64,000 nucleotides of DNA, taken from NCBI RefSeq assembly GCF_006438825.1, contig NZ_RCZP01000014.1, positions 54,994 through 118,993 of the forward strand. Direction: 5' to 3'. Source of the stretch: Muricoccus nepalensis (GTDB lineage: Bacteria > Pseudomonadota > Alphaproteobacteria > Acetobacterales > Acetobacteraceae). Shown piece by piece: positions 7,941 to 16,259 of the stretch (its first letter is position 1; each line of letters opens with the position of its first letter). The translations under genes and the position numbers were made by a program. A model generated the notes under the pieces. The model was not told where the DNA came from, did no database searches, and was given only the letters and a program-made list of their open reading frames with translations.

Positions 7941-9211
7941 GCGGCACGGACAAGAGCATGGACAAGAGCATGGATCCCGGCAGCAAGTCGGCCAGCGAGA
8001 TCGAGAGCGAGGTCGAGCAGACCCGCGCCCGGGTGACCGAGACCATAGAGGCGCTGCGCGACCGGATGTCGCCGGGCCAGATGGTGGACCAGCTCGTGGA
8101 CTACGCCCGCGGCTCGGGCGGCGCGGACTTCATGCGGAACTTCGGCACCTCCGTGCGGGACAACCCCCTGCCGGTGGCGCTGGTCGGTCTCGGCGTGGGC
8201 TGGCTGCTCCTCGGCGGCGACCGGAAGTCCTCCCCCGGCCGGGGAGAGATGCTCGCCCTGCCGCCGCCCGTGGCCGGCGACCCGCGCGCGGCCCGCTTCA
8301 CGGACTATCCCGCCGCCGAAGACGCGGCCGCCGCGGACTACGGGGCCGGAGCCGGGGCCCCGCGGGCCAGCAGCCGGGCGCGGGTCTCGGGCCTGGCGGA
8401 AGGCGCGCGCGAGGGCATGGCCTCCCTCGGCGACACGGCCGGCGACCTGGCCGACCGGGCGCGCGACGCCGCCTCCCGCGCGGCGGAGGCGGTCTCCAGC
8501 GCCGCCTCGGGCGCGGCCGACGCCGCCTCGCGCCTCGCGGGCGGGGTCTCGGACGCCGCCTCGAGCGCCGCGGGCACGGCGGACCATCTTCTCCACCGCG
8601 CCCGCGACACGGCGGGCCGCGCGGCGGAGACGGGCTCCGCCGGAACGGAGGCCCTGGCCTCCTCGGCCCGCCGCGGCTGGAGCCGCATGGCCGAGGAGCA
8701 GCCCCTGCTGCTCGGCGCCCTCGGCCTCGCGATCGGCGCCGCCCTGGGCGCGGTCCTGCCGCGCACGCGGACCGAGGACGAGCTGATGGGCCGGACGAGC
8801 GACGAGTTGACCGACCGCGCCGGCACCCTGGCCCAGCAGGGCCTGGAGCGGGCGGCGGAGGTGGCCGGCCAGGGGATCGGCCGGGCGCAGGCGGTCGCGG
8901 CCGATACCTACGCCATCTCGAAGGAGAAGCTGAGCAAGGACGGGCTGACGGCGGATTCCGTGGGCGACGTGATCGGCACCGCCGCCGGCCGCGCGGCGGA
9001 GGCGGCCCGGGACACGGTGCGCGGCGTCACGGAGGAGGCCCGGCGCGGGCTCGGCGCCGCGGAGCCGGGCCGCGAGGCGCCCGGCGGTCCCGCAGGCCAG
9101 CAAGCCACGGGGCAGCCGGCAACCGGGACGACGCCGGCCGCTCCCACCGCCTTCCCCTCGGCCCCGCCGAGCTCGGGAAGCGGGTCAAGCACCCCCAGCG
9201 GCCCCCTCTGA
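7937..9211 (+). CDS. DUF3618 membrane protein with long Ala-rich helical repeats
   Basis: A 424-residue protein starting at GTG, four bases overlapping the holin-like gene. The N-terminal part (about 15-95) is the DUF3618 type: SEIESEVEQTRARVTETIEAL, RDRMSPGQMVDQL, then VRDNPLPVALVGLGVGWLLLGG as a membrane segment. Residues about 150-250 hold degenerate 11-residue-like Ala-rich repeats (DRARDAASRAAEAV, GAADAASRLAGGVSDAAS) like LEA proteins. A second hydrophobic stretch lies near 255-275 (PLLLGALGLAIGAALGAVLP). The tail is Pro/Gly/Thr-rich. It may stabilise the envelope under osmotic or desiccation stress; this rests on composition and on the EcfG-like promoter. A terminator follows. Confidence 0.82.
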   Translation: MSGTDKSMDKSMDPGSKSASEIESEVEQTRARVTETIEALRDRMSPGQMVDQLVDYARGSGGADFMRNFGTSVRDNPLPVALVGLGVGWLLLGGDRKSSPGRGEMLALPPPVAGDPRAARFTDYPAAEDAAAADYGAGAGAPRASSRARVSGLAEGAREGMASLGDTAGDLADRARDAASRAAEAVSSAASGAADAASRLAGGVSDAASSAAGTADHLLHRARDTAGRAAETGSAGTEALASSARRGWSRMAEEQPLLLGALGLAIGAALGAVLPRTRTEDELMGRTSDELTDRAGTLAQQGLERAAEVAGQGIGRAQAVAADTYAISKEKLSKDGLTADSVGDVIGTAAGRAAEAARDTVRGVTEEARRGLGAAEPGREAPGGPAGQQATGQPATGTTPAAPTAFPSAPPSSGSGSSTPSGPL

Positions 9212-9226
9212 GCCGCCGCTAGGTCG

Positions 9227-9250
9227 ACGGGCGGCCCCGCGGCCGCCCGT
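9227..9250. terminator. Terminator hairpin between convergent DUF3618 and cinA genes
   Basis: Perfect ten-base arms ACGGGCGGCC and GGCCGCCCGT around CCGC, 16 bases after the DUF3618 stop, followed by TTCCC. It lies between convergent genes and can serve both directions. Confidence 0.7.
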
Positions 9251-9268
9251 TCCCGCGTCCGGCTCCGC

Positions 9269-9775
9269 TCAGCAGCCCGGCGCGCCGATCGCCTCGCCGA
9301 GAAGGTCGAGCGCCGCCGCGGCGAAGGCCTGCATGTTCGCCAGCCTGTTGCCCCCGCCCGTGCCGATCGTCCGCACGAGGTCCACCGGGCCGGCAATGGC
9401 GAGGCAGCAATGCCCGGGCGGGTCGCCGTAGCGGTTGCCCTCCGGCCCCGCGGCGCCTGTCTCGCCCAGTCCCCAGTCCGCGCCGAGGCGCCCGCGCGCC
9501 CGCTCCGCGAGAAGCCGCGCGTAGGCTTCCGAGGAGGGGCGCATCCCCTCAAGGTCGGTGGCCGAGAGCCCGAGCAGGGCACTGCGCGCCGCGGCCGTGT
9601 AGATCACGCCCCCGCCGAGGAAGTAGGCGCTGGCGCCGGCCTGCGCGAGGAGCGCCGCGGCGATCAGCCCGCCGGTTGAGGACTCCGCGACCGCCACGGT
9701 CTCGCCCCTCTCCCGCAGCCGCGCGCCGAGGCGCCCGGCCCGCGCGACGAGATCGGGGAAACGGTCCTGCTGCAT
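9269..9775 (-). CDS. CinA C-terminal-domain family protein (nicotinamide-nucleotide amidase type)
   Basis: A 168-residue stand-alone CinA/PncC-like domain. Family blocks are VAVAESSTGGLIAAAL, SAYFLGGGVIYT, GLGETGAAGPEGNRYGDPPG and a C-terminal helix. Characterised members deamidate NMN to NaMN in pyridine nucleotide salvage. The ATG at 9775 is eight bases after GGAGAGG and is preferred to an in-frame GTG nine bases upstream. The usual ETGIAGP box reads ETGAAGP and the loop differs from E. coli PncC, so activity is probable but not certain. It is alone on its strand between two hairpins. Confidence 0.85.
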   Translation of the reverse strand: MQQDRFPDLVARAGRLGARLRERGETVAVAESSTGGLIAAALLAQAGASAYFLGGGVIYTAAARSALLGLSATDLEGMRPSSEAYARLLAERARGRLGADWGLGETGAAGPEGNRYGDPPGHCCLAIAGPVDLVRTIGTGGGNRLANMQAFAAAALDLLGEAIGAPGC

Positions 9776-9821
9776 GGTGCTCACCTCTCCGAATCCTGGT
9801 TTCTGCCCCTGCGCACGGGCC

Positions 9822-9854
9822 GCGGGCCGGGGCGGGTCCTCCGCCCCGGCCCGC
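9822..9854 (-). terminator. Strong terminator hairpin after the coiled-coil gene
   Basis: Perfect 14-base arms (GCGGGCCGGGGCGG and its complement) around GTCCT, starting six bases past the stop of the coiled-coil gene on the minus strand and 47 bases before the cinA start. Confidence 0.7.
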
Positions 9855-9860
9855 CCGGCG

Positions 9861-11408
9861 TCAGCGGGGCGCCGCGGGGGCGGGCGCGTCCTCGGGGGCG
9901 GGCGCCGCCTCCGGAGCGGGCGCGGCCGGCTCGGGCGCCGGCGGGGCGGCCCGGAGCCGGGCCACCCCGGCCTCCAGCGCCGACAGCTCCTGCCGCCGCT
10001 GGCCCACCTGCTCCGTCAGCCCCGCCGCCTCCGCGCGAAGCCGCTCGAGACCGCTGGTGGCGGTCGAGACATCCGCCTCGAGCGAGGTCGAGCGGCCCTC
10101 CAGGGCCCGGAGCCGGGCCGTCGCCTCCTCGATGCCGCGCCCCAGCTCGGCGTTGCGGGCGGTGGTGTCCTCCACCTCCTTCCGGCGGGCGGCGAGGTCG
10201 CCCTCCGCGGCCGTCGCGGCCTCGCGCAGCCCCGCCAGGCGGCGGTCCGCCTCGGCGAGCGCCTGCTGGCGGCCGGCCAGGGCGGCCTCCGCCTCGCTGA
10301 CTTGGCTGCGCAGGGCGGCCGCGCGCTCCCCGAGGGTGGTCGCCTCCTGACGCGCCGCCTCGGCGGCCGAGCGAGCCTCCTCAAGGCCGCGGTTCAGCTC
10401 GGCCAAGCGCGCCTCGGCCGGGCCGATCGCCTCGGCGGCGGTGCGCAGCTCGCCCAGCCGGCCCTCGGCCGCGGTGGCGGCGGCGGTGGCCTCGGCGACG
10501 CGCGCCTGGGCCTCGCGCAGCGCCCCGGCCGCGGCCTCGGTCGTGCGGTTCAGCTCGCCCAGCCGCGCCTCCGCCCCGGCGAGGTCGTTCTGGCGGGCGG
10601 CGAGGGCGGCCTCGGCGGCCGCGATGCCCTCGGCGAGCTGGCGGGCGCGGCCCTCGGCCCCCGCGATCGCCGCCTGGTTCGTCGTCAGCCCCTCCTGCGC
10701 GCGCCCCGCCTCGGCGACGAGGGCGGCGACGCGCCCCTGGGCGGCCTCGGCCGTCGCGGTCAGCTCGGCCGCGCGGGCCTCGGCGGCGCGGAGCCCGTTG
10801 GCGGCGGCCTCCTGCTGGGCCGCGAGGGAGGATACCTCCGCGCGCCGCTGGGCCAGCGCGGCCTCCGCCTCCGCGACCGCCGCCCGCGCCTGATCGAGCC
10901 CGGCGGCCGCGGCCTGCGCGCCCTGCCGGAGCTCGTTCACCTGGCCCTCGGTCGCGCGGGCGGCGGCGGCCAGCTCGGCCAGCCGCGCCTCGGCGGCGGT
11001 GACCTGGGGGGTGACCTCGGCGAGCCGCGCCTGGGCGCCCTCGGCGGCGGCGGCGAGGTCGCGGTTGCGGGCCTCCGCCTGGGCGAGGGCGGCCCGGGCG
11101 GCCTCGGCACGCCCGGTCACGGCCGCGAGGTCGCCGTTCGCCTGGCGCTCGCGCGACAGGGTGCCGTCCAGCTCCGCCAGCCGCGTCGCCTGCCCCCGCC
11201 GCGCGGCCTCGGCCACCTCCAGCCGGTTCCCGCGGGAGACCGCCATGGACCAGCCGAGGATGAGCAGGACGAGGAAGCCGCCGGCCGCGGCCAGGATCGG
11301 CCAGGAGAGGCCGAAGAGGCCCGGGGGCGCGGCGGGGGAGGGGGAGGGCCCGCCCGCGGCGGCGGGGCGGCCGCCGGGGGGGGCGCCGCTGCGCGTCTGG
11401 TTTGCCAT
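9861..11408 (-). CDS. Single-pass membrane protein with a very long Ala-rich coiled coil
   Basis: A 515-residue protein. The N terminus is Pro/Gly-rich, residues 35-56 form one membrane segment (LSWPILAAAGGFLVLLILGW), and about 62-480 are an almost uninterrupted heptad coiled coil built from A, E, R, L and Q (for example AEARLAELAAAARATEGQV). A Pro/Ala/Glu tail of about 30 residues closes it. No enzymatic domain is seen. The ATG at 11408 starts MANQTRSG; 21 upstream codons in frame are ignored because they look non-coding. It is flanked by its own terminator, so it is monocistronic. A spacer or scaffold anchored in the inner membrane is the likely role. Specific function unknown. Confidence 0.75.
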   Translation of the reverse strand: MANQTRSGAPPGGRPAAAGGPSPSPAAPPGLFGLSWPILAAAGGFLVLLILGWSMAVSRGNRLEVAEAARRGQATRLAELDGTLSRERQANGDLAAVTGRAEAARAALAQAEARNRDLAAAAEGAQARLAEVTPQVTAAEARLAELAAAARATEGQVNELRQGAQAAAAGLDQARAAVAEAEAALAQRRAEVSSLAAQQEAAANGLRAAEARAAELTATAEAAQGRVAALVAEAGRAQEGLTTNQAAIAGAEGRARQLAEGIAAAEAALAARQNDLAGAEARLGELNRTTEAAAGALREAQARVAEATAAATAAEGRLGELRTAAEAIGPAEARLAELNRGLEEARSAAEAARQEATTLGERAAALRSQVSEAEAALAGRQQALAEADRRLAGLREAATAAEGDLAARRKEVEDTTARNAELGRGIEEATARLRALEGRSTSLEADVSTATSGLERLRAEAAGLTEQVGQRRQELSALEAGVARLRAAPPAPEPAAPAPEAAPAPEDAPAPAAPR

Positions 11409-11698
11409 GCTGTGCTGCCTCTGAGGGGGGTCGGAGCATCCCCGGGCCCGGGGGGCGGGGTCGCGAGGCACTTAACGGGCCGGGGCGCCGCGCGGGAGGC
11501 GAGGGCGGGGCACCCCGCCTGAATGTGACGGCGCCCCCGGTCACGGCCGAGCGACCGGCCCGCCGCGCCTTGCCGCGCCCCGCCCCCGCGCCTAGCCTCG
11601 CTAAGCGATTGAACGAGAACGAGCGCGCGCGCGACGCCGCCGACGCGCGCCGTCGCGCGGCGCGTCGCCGGCCCGGACGCCGCCCTGGAGACGCCACC
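11409..11698. other. 290-base divergent intergenic region
   Basis: Separates the coiled-coil gene (minus) from the PuuE-like deacetylase (plus). It is very GC-rich with several small G/C hairpins. A slightly AT-richer patch lies near 11595-11625, just upstream of the plus-strand gene, and is the likeliest promoter place. No clear -35/-10 pair, riboswitch or small gene was seen. Confidence 0.4.
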
Positions 11699-12592
11699 GT
11701 GAACCAACCCGCCCCTGCCGCGCTCCGCGCCGGCGCCGCCTTCCGCTGGCCCGGCGGTGCGCGCGTCGGCATCGTCTTCAACATCGCCTACGAGGGCTGG
11801 TCGGAGGGGCAGGTGCCGGGCATCGGCCCCATGGGCAACCCGCTGAGGCCCGGCTTCTTCGACGCCAACGCCGCGAGCTGGGGCCTCTACGGCGCGACGC
11901 GCGGCATCTGGCGGGCGCTGGAGGTGGCCGCGCGGAACGGCCTGCGCACGAGCGTCATGACCAACGGGGTGCTGGCCGAGAAGTGGCCGGACACCGTGCG
12001 CGCCATCCACCGGGGCGGCCACGAGGTGGTCGCGCACTCCTACGGGATGGACGTGATCCCCGTCTACCTGGACGAGGCGGGGCAGCGGGAGAACATCCGC
12101 CGCACCACCGGCCTCATCGCCGACGTCACCGGCGAGGCGCCGCGCGGCTGGATCAGCCCGCGCGGCACGGGCAGCCCCATCCACGCCCGCCTGCTCGCGG
12201 AGGCCGGCTACCTCCACCACGGCGACTGCAACGACGACGACCTGCCCTACCTCGCGCGGGAGGGCGGCGCGGAGATCGTCGCCATCCCCCTCATCATGGA
12301 CGTGAACGACCTGCCGAGCGCCATTCGCTACGGCAACAACGCCCGCGCCATGCTCGAGCAGTTCGAGGACGCCTTCGCCGCCATGCGCGAGCGCGAGACG
12401 CGGTCGGTGATGCTCGACGTCACCATCCACACCCATGTCTACGGCCGCCCCGCCGGCGCCTGGGTCTTCGACGAGATCATGCGCCGGGTGAAGGCCGCGA
12501 CCGACGTCTGGACCGGGACGCGGCTGGAGGCGGCCGAGCACCTGCTGGCGAACCGCGACGCCCTGACGGAGACGCCCCATGCCGCGGGGTGA
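11699..12592 (+). CDS. Polysaccharide deacetylase family protein, PuuE/allantoinase-like
   Basis: A 297-residue NodB-fold protein. Motif 1 is replaced by FNIAYEGW, close to the FVLNYEEG style of PuuE-type allantoinases rather than TFDDG. Other blocks are AHSYGMD in place of motif 2, WISPRGTGSP and THVYGRP. The start is GTG at 11699, preceded by CTGGAG; the frame is open further up but in a promoter-like zone. It has no signal peptide, so it is cytoplasmic. It overlaps a Bug-type receptor gene by 14 bases, which suggests hydrolysis of an imported cyclic amide or carboxylate. The exact substrate cannot be told from sequence. Confidence 0.82.
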   Translation: MNQPAPAALRAGAAFRWPGGARVGIVFNIAYEGWSEGQVPGIGPMGNPLRPGFFDANAASWGLYGATRGIWRALEVAARNGLRTSVMTNGVLAEKWPDTVRAIHRGGHEVVAHSYGMDVIPVYLDEAGQRENIRRTTGLIADVTGEAPRGWISPRGTGSPIHARLLAEAGYLHHGDCNDDDLPYLAREGGAEIVAIPLIMDVNDLPSAIRYGNNARAMLEQFEDAFAAMRERETRSVMLDVTIHTHVYGRPAGAWVFDEIMRRVKAATDVWTGTRLEAAEHLLANRDALTETPHAAG

Positions 12593-13562
12593 GGGCCCCG
12601 GCCGGCGGGTCCTCCTGGCCGCGGCGGGCGCCGGGCTGGTCCCGGCCGCGGCCCGCGCCCAGGCCCCCGCCGCTTGGCCCGACCGCCCGGTGCGCCTGGC
12701 CGTCGCCTTCGCGCCCGCGGGGCCGGCGGACCTCGTGGCGCGGATCGTGGGCGACCGCCTCTCCCAGATCTGGGGCCAGGCGGCGGTGATCGAGAACCGC
12801 GCGGGCGCCGGGGGCAACATCGGCGCCCAGCTCGTCGCGCGGGCGCGGCCGGACGGGGCGACGGCGCTCGTCACCACCAGCGCCTTCGCGGTGAACCCGA
12901 GCCTCACGCGCAACGCCGGCTACCGGCCGGAGGAGCTGGCGCCCGCGGCGCTGATGGCCTCCACGCCGAACATCCTCGTCGTCCGCGCGGACTCCCCCGC
13001 GGCCGATGTCGCCGCGCTGGTCGCGCTCGCCCGCCGCCAGCCCGTCAACTTCGGCACCGCGGGGGTGGGCACCACGCCCCATCTCTCGGCCGAGCGGCTG
13101 TTCCGCCTGCTGGCGCGGGTGGACGCCCAGCACGTGCCCTTCACCGGCGCCGGGCCGGCGCTGACGGCCGTGCTCGGCGGGCAGCTCGAGCTGGCCAGCG
13201 TCGCCCTGCCGGCGGCGATGGAGATGGTGCGCCAGGGCGGGGTGCGCGGCCTGGCCGTGACCGGCGCGCGCCGCTCCGCCGCCCTGCCGGAGGTGCCGAC
13301 GCTGGAGGAGCGGGGCTTTCCCGGCTTCGACGACGTGACCTGGACGGCGATGTTCTTCCCCGCGGCCACGCCGGGCGCGATCCTGGCCAAGGCGAACGCC
13401 GACGTCGATCTCGCCCTCGCCGATCCCGAGACGCGCCGGCGCCTGGAGGCCGTGGGCTTCGACCCCATGGGCGGCAGCCTGGAGGCCGCCGCCGCCTATG
13501 TCGCGAACGAGACCCGCCGCTGGGCGGAGGTGGTGCGCGCCATCGGGGTCACCCTCGACTGA
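12579..13562 (+). CDS. Tripartite tricarboxylate transporter receptor (Bug family) periplasmic binding protein
   Basis: A 327-residue protein with an N-terminal signal of Tat/Sec type (GRRVLLAAAGAGLVPAAARAQ). The Bug fold is seen in WPDRPVRLAVAFAPAGPADLVARIV, the VIENRAGAGGNIGAQLVA block, VNFGTAGVGTTPHLSAE, LPEVPTLEERGFPGFD and the C-terminal helix. It binds a small carboxylate in the periplasm and passes it to a TctAB-type membrane pair, which is not in this window. Such orphan receptors are numerous in Burkholderiales and Acetobacteraceae. It overlaps the upstream PuuE-like gene by 14 bases and is likely its transport partner or sensor. Confidence 0.93.
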   Translation: MPRGEGPGRRVLLAAAGAGLVPAAARAQAPAAWPDRPVRLAVAFAPAGPADLVARIVGDRLSQIWGQAAVIENRAGAGGNIGAQLVARARPDGATALVTTSAFAVNPSLTRNAGYRPEELAPAALMASTPNILVVRADSPAADVAALVALARRQPVNFGTAGVGTTPHLSAERLFRLLARVDAQHVPFTGAGPALTAVLGGQLELASVALPAAMEMVRQGGVRGLAVTGARRSAALPEVPTLEERGFPGFDDVTWTAMFFPAATPGAILAKANADVDLALADPETRRRLEAVGFDPMGGSLEAAAAYVANETRRWAEVVRAIGVTLD

Positions 13563-13583
13563 CCTTCCGCCGACCGCGTTGCC

Positions 13584-13609
13584 GGGCGGGCGCGCCGGGC
13601 CGCCCGCCC
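13584..13609 (+). terminator. Possible hairpin after the Bug receptor gene
   Basis: Nine-base arms GGGCGGGCG and CGCCCGCCC around eight bases, 22 bases after the receptor stop and 22 bases before the peptidase start. No T-tract. It may be an attenuating hairpin only. Confidence 0.4.
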
Positions 13610-13630
13610 GCCCCCTCCCAGGAGTGCCGC

Positions 13631-15694
13631 ATGCCCCATCCCGCCGACCCCCGCCCCACCCTCGCCGCGCCGGACGACGACCCCTGGCTCTGGCTGGAGG
13701 AGGTGGAGGGGGAGCGCGCCCTTGCCTGGGTGGAGGCGCAGAACGCGGCGACCCTGGCGCGCCTGGCCGATGCCCGCTTCGAGGCCGAGCGGGACGCCGT
13801 GCGGCGCGTGCTGGACCGCCCGGACAAGCTGCCCTTCGTCACCCGGCGCGGCGGCTGGCTCTACAACTTCTGGCAGGACGCGGGGCAGCCGCGCGGCGTC
13901 TGGCGGCGGACGACGCTCGATTCCTACCGCGGCGCCGCGCCCGACTGGGACGTGCTGCTCGACCTCGACGCCCTGGCCCGGGAGGAGGGGGAGGACTGGG
14001 TCTGGGGCGGCGCGACGACGCTGCCGGACGGGCACGACCTCGCCCTGCTGAGCCTCTCCCGCGGCGGCGGCGACGCCACGGTGCTGCGCGAGTTCAGCCC
14101 CGCCGAGCGCCGCTTCGTGCCCGGCGGCTTCGTGCTGCCGGAGGCGAAGGGGGGCGCCGACTGGGTGGACCGGGACACGCTGCTGGTCTCCTCCGCGCTG
14201 GGGGAGGGGATGGCGACCCGCTCCGGCTACGCGCGCACCGTCCGGCTCTGGTCGCGCGGCACCGACCCGCTGGCCGCGCCGGTCCTCTTCGAGTGCGACC
14301 CCGGGCACATGGGCGCCTGGGGCGGGGTGGACCGCGAGACGCCGGGCCGCCTCGTCTTCACCGACCAGATCGGCTTCTACGAGACCACCGTCCATCTCGG
14401 CGACCGCGCGGGGCCGCGGCGCGCGATCGACCTGCCGCTCGACGCCGGGTTCCGGTGGCAGCGCGGCTGGCTGGCGGTGCGGCCGCGCGGCGAGTGGTCC
14501 GTCGGCGGCGCGACGCGCGCGGCCGACACGCTGCTCGGCATCGGGCTCGACGACTTCCTGGCGGGATCGCGGGACTTCCGCACCCTCTTCCAGCCCGACG
14601 AGCGGCGGGCACTGCAGGGTTTCTTCTGGTGCGACGGGCGGCTCGTCGTCTCGGTGCTCGACGAGCTGCGGCCGGTCTTCACCGTCATCACCCCCGGCGA
14701 CTGGGCATCCGCCGAGTTGCAGGGGCTGCCGGAAACGGGGGTCGCGCATCTCTGGCCGCTCGATACCGAGGCGGAGGAATCTGACGGAAGCCTCCTCGCG
14801 CAGTTCGAGGACCCGGTGACGCCGCCGAGCCTTCTTCTGACGGACACGGGCCTCTCCACCCCGGCGCTGCTGCGGCGATCCTCGGCCACCTATGACGCGG
14901 CGGGGCTCGTGGTCACGCGGCACGAGGCGGTCTCGGTGGACGGGGAGCGCATCCCCTACGTCCAGACCGGGCCGGCCGGGGAGACCGGCGAGGCGCCGGT
15001 GCACATGACAGGCTATGGCGGGTTCCGCCTCTCCCGCCTGCCGACCTACCAGGGGATGCAGGGCAAGCTCTGGCTGGAGCGGGGCGGGACCACGGTGGTG
15101 GCGAGCATCCGCGGCGGCGGCGAGTTCGGCACGCGCTGGCACGAGGCGGGGCGGCGCGAGAGGAAGCGCCTGTCGCACGACGACTTCGCGGCGGTCGCGG
15201 CGGACCTCGTGCGCCGCGGCGTCACGCGGCCCGGGCGCATCGCGGCGGAGGGCGGGTCGAACGGCGGGCTGCTGATCGCGAACATGCTCACGCGCTACCC
15301 GGAGCGCTTCGGCGCGCTGTTCTGCACGATCCCGCTCATCGACATGCGCCGCTACAGCAAGCTGCTGGCGGGGGCGAGCTGGATCGCGGAGTACGGCGAC
15401 CCCGACAGGCCCGAGGACTGGGAATTCCTCCAGCACCTCTCCGCCTACCACGTCGCGGAGCCGGGGCGCGCCTACCCGCCGATCCTGCTGGCGACGACGC
15501 GGCGCGACGACCGCGTGCACCCCGGCCACGCCCGCAAGATGGCGGCGAAGCTCCAGGCCCTGGGCTACCCCGCCCTCTTCCACGAGCCCGCCGCGGGCGG
15601 CCATGGCTACGGGAAGGACAACGCGGAGGTCGCGGGCTTCGCGGCGCTGGGCGCGGCCTTCCTCCGCCGCGCGATCGGCTGGGAGGCGGATTAG
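13631..15694 (+). CDS. Prolyl oligopeptidase family serine peptidase (S9)
   Basis: A 687-residue protein of prolyl oligopeptidase size. An N-terminal beta-propeller region (about 75-430) precedes an alpha/beta-hydrolase domain. The catalytic triad is readable: Ser near 543 in AEGGSNGGLL, Asp near 626 in TTRRDDRVHP, and His near 658 in AGGHGYG. The front segment DDPWLWLEEVEGERALAWVEAQN is typical of the family. The ATG at 13631 follows CCAGGAG at good spacing; the longer open frame upstream lies inside the receptor gene in another frame. No signal peptide, so cytoplasmic cleavage of short Pro-containing peptides is expected. It converges on greB with a four-base overlap of the ends. Confidence 0.95.
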   Translation: MPHPADPRPTLAAPDDDPWLWLEEVEGERALAWVEAQNAATLARLADARFEAERDAVRRVLDRPDKLPFVTRRGGWLYNFWQDAGQPRGVWRRTTLDSYRGAAPDWDVLLDLDALAREEGEDWVWGGATTLPDGHDLALLSLSRGGGDATVLREFSPAERRFVPGGFVLPEAKGGADWVDRDTLLVSSALGEGMATRSGYARTVRLWSRGTDPLAAPVLFECDPGHMGAWGGVDRETPGRLVFTDQIGFYETTVHLGDRAGPRRAIDLPLDAGFRWQRGWLAVRPRGEWSVGGATRAADTLLGIGLDDFLAGSRDFRTLFQPDERRALQGFFWCDGRLVVSVLDELRPVFTVITPGDWASAELQGLPETGVAHLWPLDTEAEESDGSLLAQFEDPVTPPSLLLTDTGLSTPALLRRSSATYDAAGLVVTRHEAVSVDGERIPYVQTGPAGETGEAPVHMTGYGGFRLSRLPTYQGMQGKLWLERGGTTVVASIRGGGEFGTRWHEAGRRERKRLSHDDFAAVAADLVRRGVTRPGRIAAEGGSNGGLLIANMLTRYPERFGALFCTIPLIDMRRYSKLLAGASWIAEYGDPDRPEDWEFLQHLSAYHVAEPGRAYPPILLATTRRDDRVHPGHARKMAAKLQALGYPALFHEPAAGGHGYGKDNAEVAGFAALGAAFLRRAIGWEAD

Positions 15695-16206
15695 CCGGGG
15701 TAGCGGATCGCGGTGATCTCGACCGAGGAGGGTCCCGCCGGGGTGCGCACCGTCACCTCGTCGCCCACGCGGGCGCGCAGCAGGGCAAGGGCCATGGGGG
15801 AGGCGATGCTGATCTTGCCCGCGGCCATGTCCGCCTCGTCCTCGCCGACGATGGTCACGCGGGCGCTCTCGTCGCGCTCGTTGAGGTAGGTGACGGTGGC
15901 GCCGAAGAAGACGCGGTCGCGCTGCCGCTGCGCGGCCGGGTCCACCACCTCGGCCGCCTGGAGGCGGTGGCCGAGGTAGCGGAGGCGCCGGTCGATCTCG
16001 CGCAACCGGCGCTTGCCCTCCTTGTAGTCGGCATTCTCGCTGCGGTCGCCGTTGCCGGCGGCCCAGGAGACGATCTCGACGACGCGGTGGCGCTCCGCCT
16101 TGAAGGACTCGTACTCGGCCTTCAGCGCGGCCTCGCCGGCCGGGGTCATGTAGAACTTGCCGCGGGGCAGGCCCGGCGGCGGGGGCGCGTCGTCCTCGTC
16201 GTCCAT
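15691..16206 (-). CDS. greB: Transcription elongation factor GreB
   Basis: A 171-residue Gre factor. The N-terminal half is the coiled-coil finger with the conserved block GDRSENADYKEGKRRLREIDRRLRYL cut into pieces such as NGDRSENADY and KRRLREIDRR, which carries the acidic tip for stimulating transcript cleavage by RNA polymerase. The C-terminal half is the FKBP-like domain (RVFFGATVTYL, ISIASPMALALLRARVGDEVTV). The start MDDEDDAPPPP and the PRGKFYMTPAG opening fit GreB better than GreA. It is downstream of htpG, with a palindrome between them. Confidence 0.92.
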   Translation of the reverse strand: MDDEDDAPPPPGLPRGKFYMTPAGEAALKAEYESFKAERHRVVEIVSWAAGNGDRSENADYKEGKRRLREIDRRLRYLGHRLQAAEVVDPAAQRQRDRVFFGATVTYLNERDESARVTIVGEDEADMAAGKISIASPMALALLRARVGDEVTVRTPAGPSSVEITAIRYPG

Positions 16207-16224
16207 GCGGTGCCCCCGTGATGG

Positions 16225-16250
16225 CGGGACCGCGGCGCGCCGCGGTCCCG
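16225..16250 (-). terminator. 26-base perfect palindrome after htpG
   Basis: Half-site CGGGACCGCGGCG followed directly by its complement, ten bases past the htpG stop and about 20 bases before the greB start on the minus strand. It should fold to an 11-base stem and stop the heat-shock transcript. Without a T-tract, partial read-through to greB is possible. Confidence 0.65.
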
Positions 16251-16259
16251 GGATGCGCC

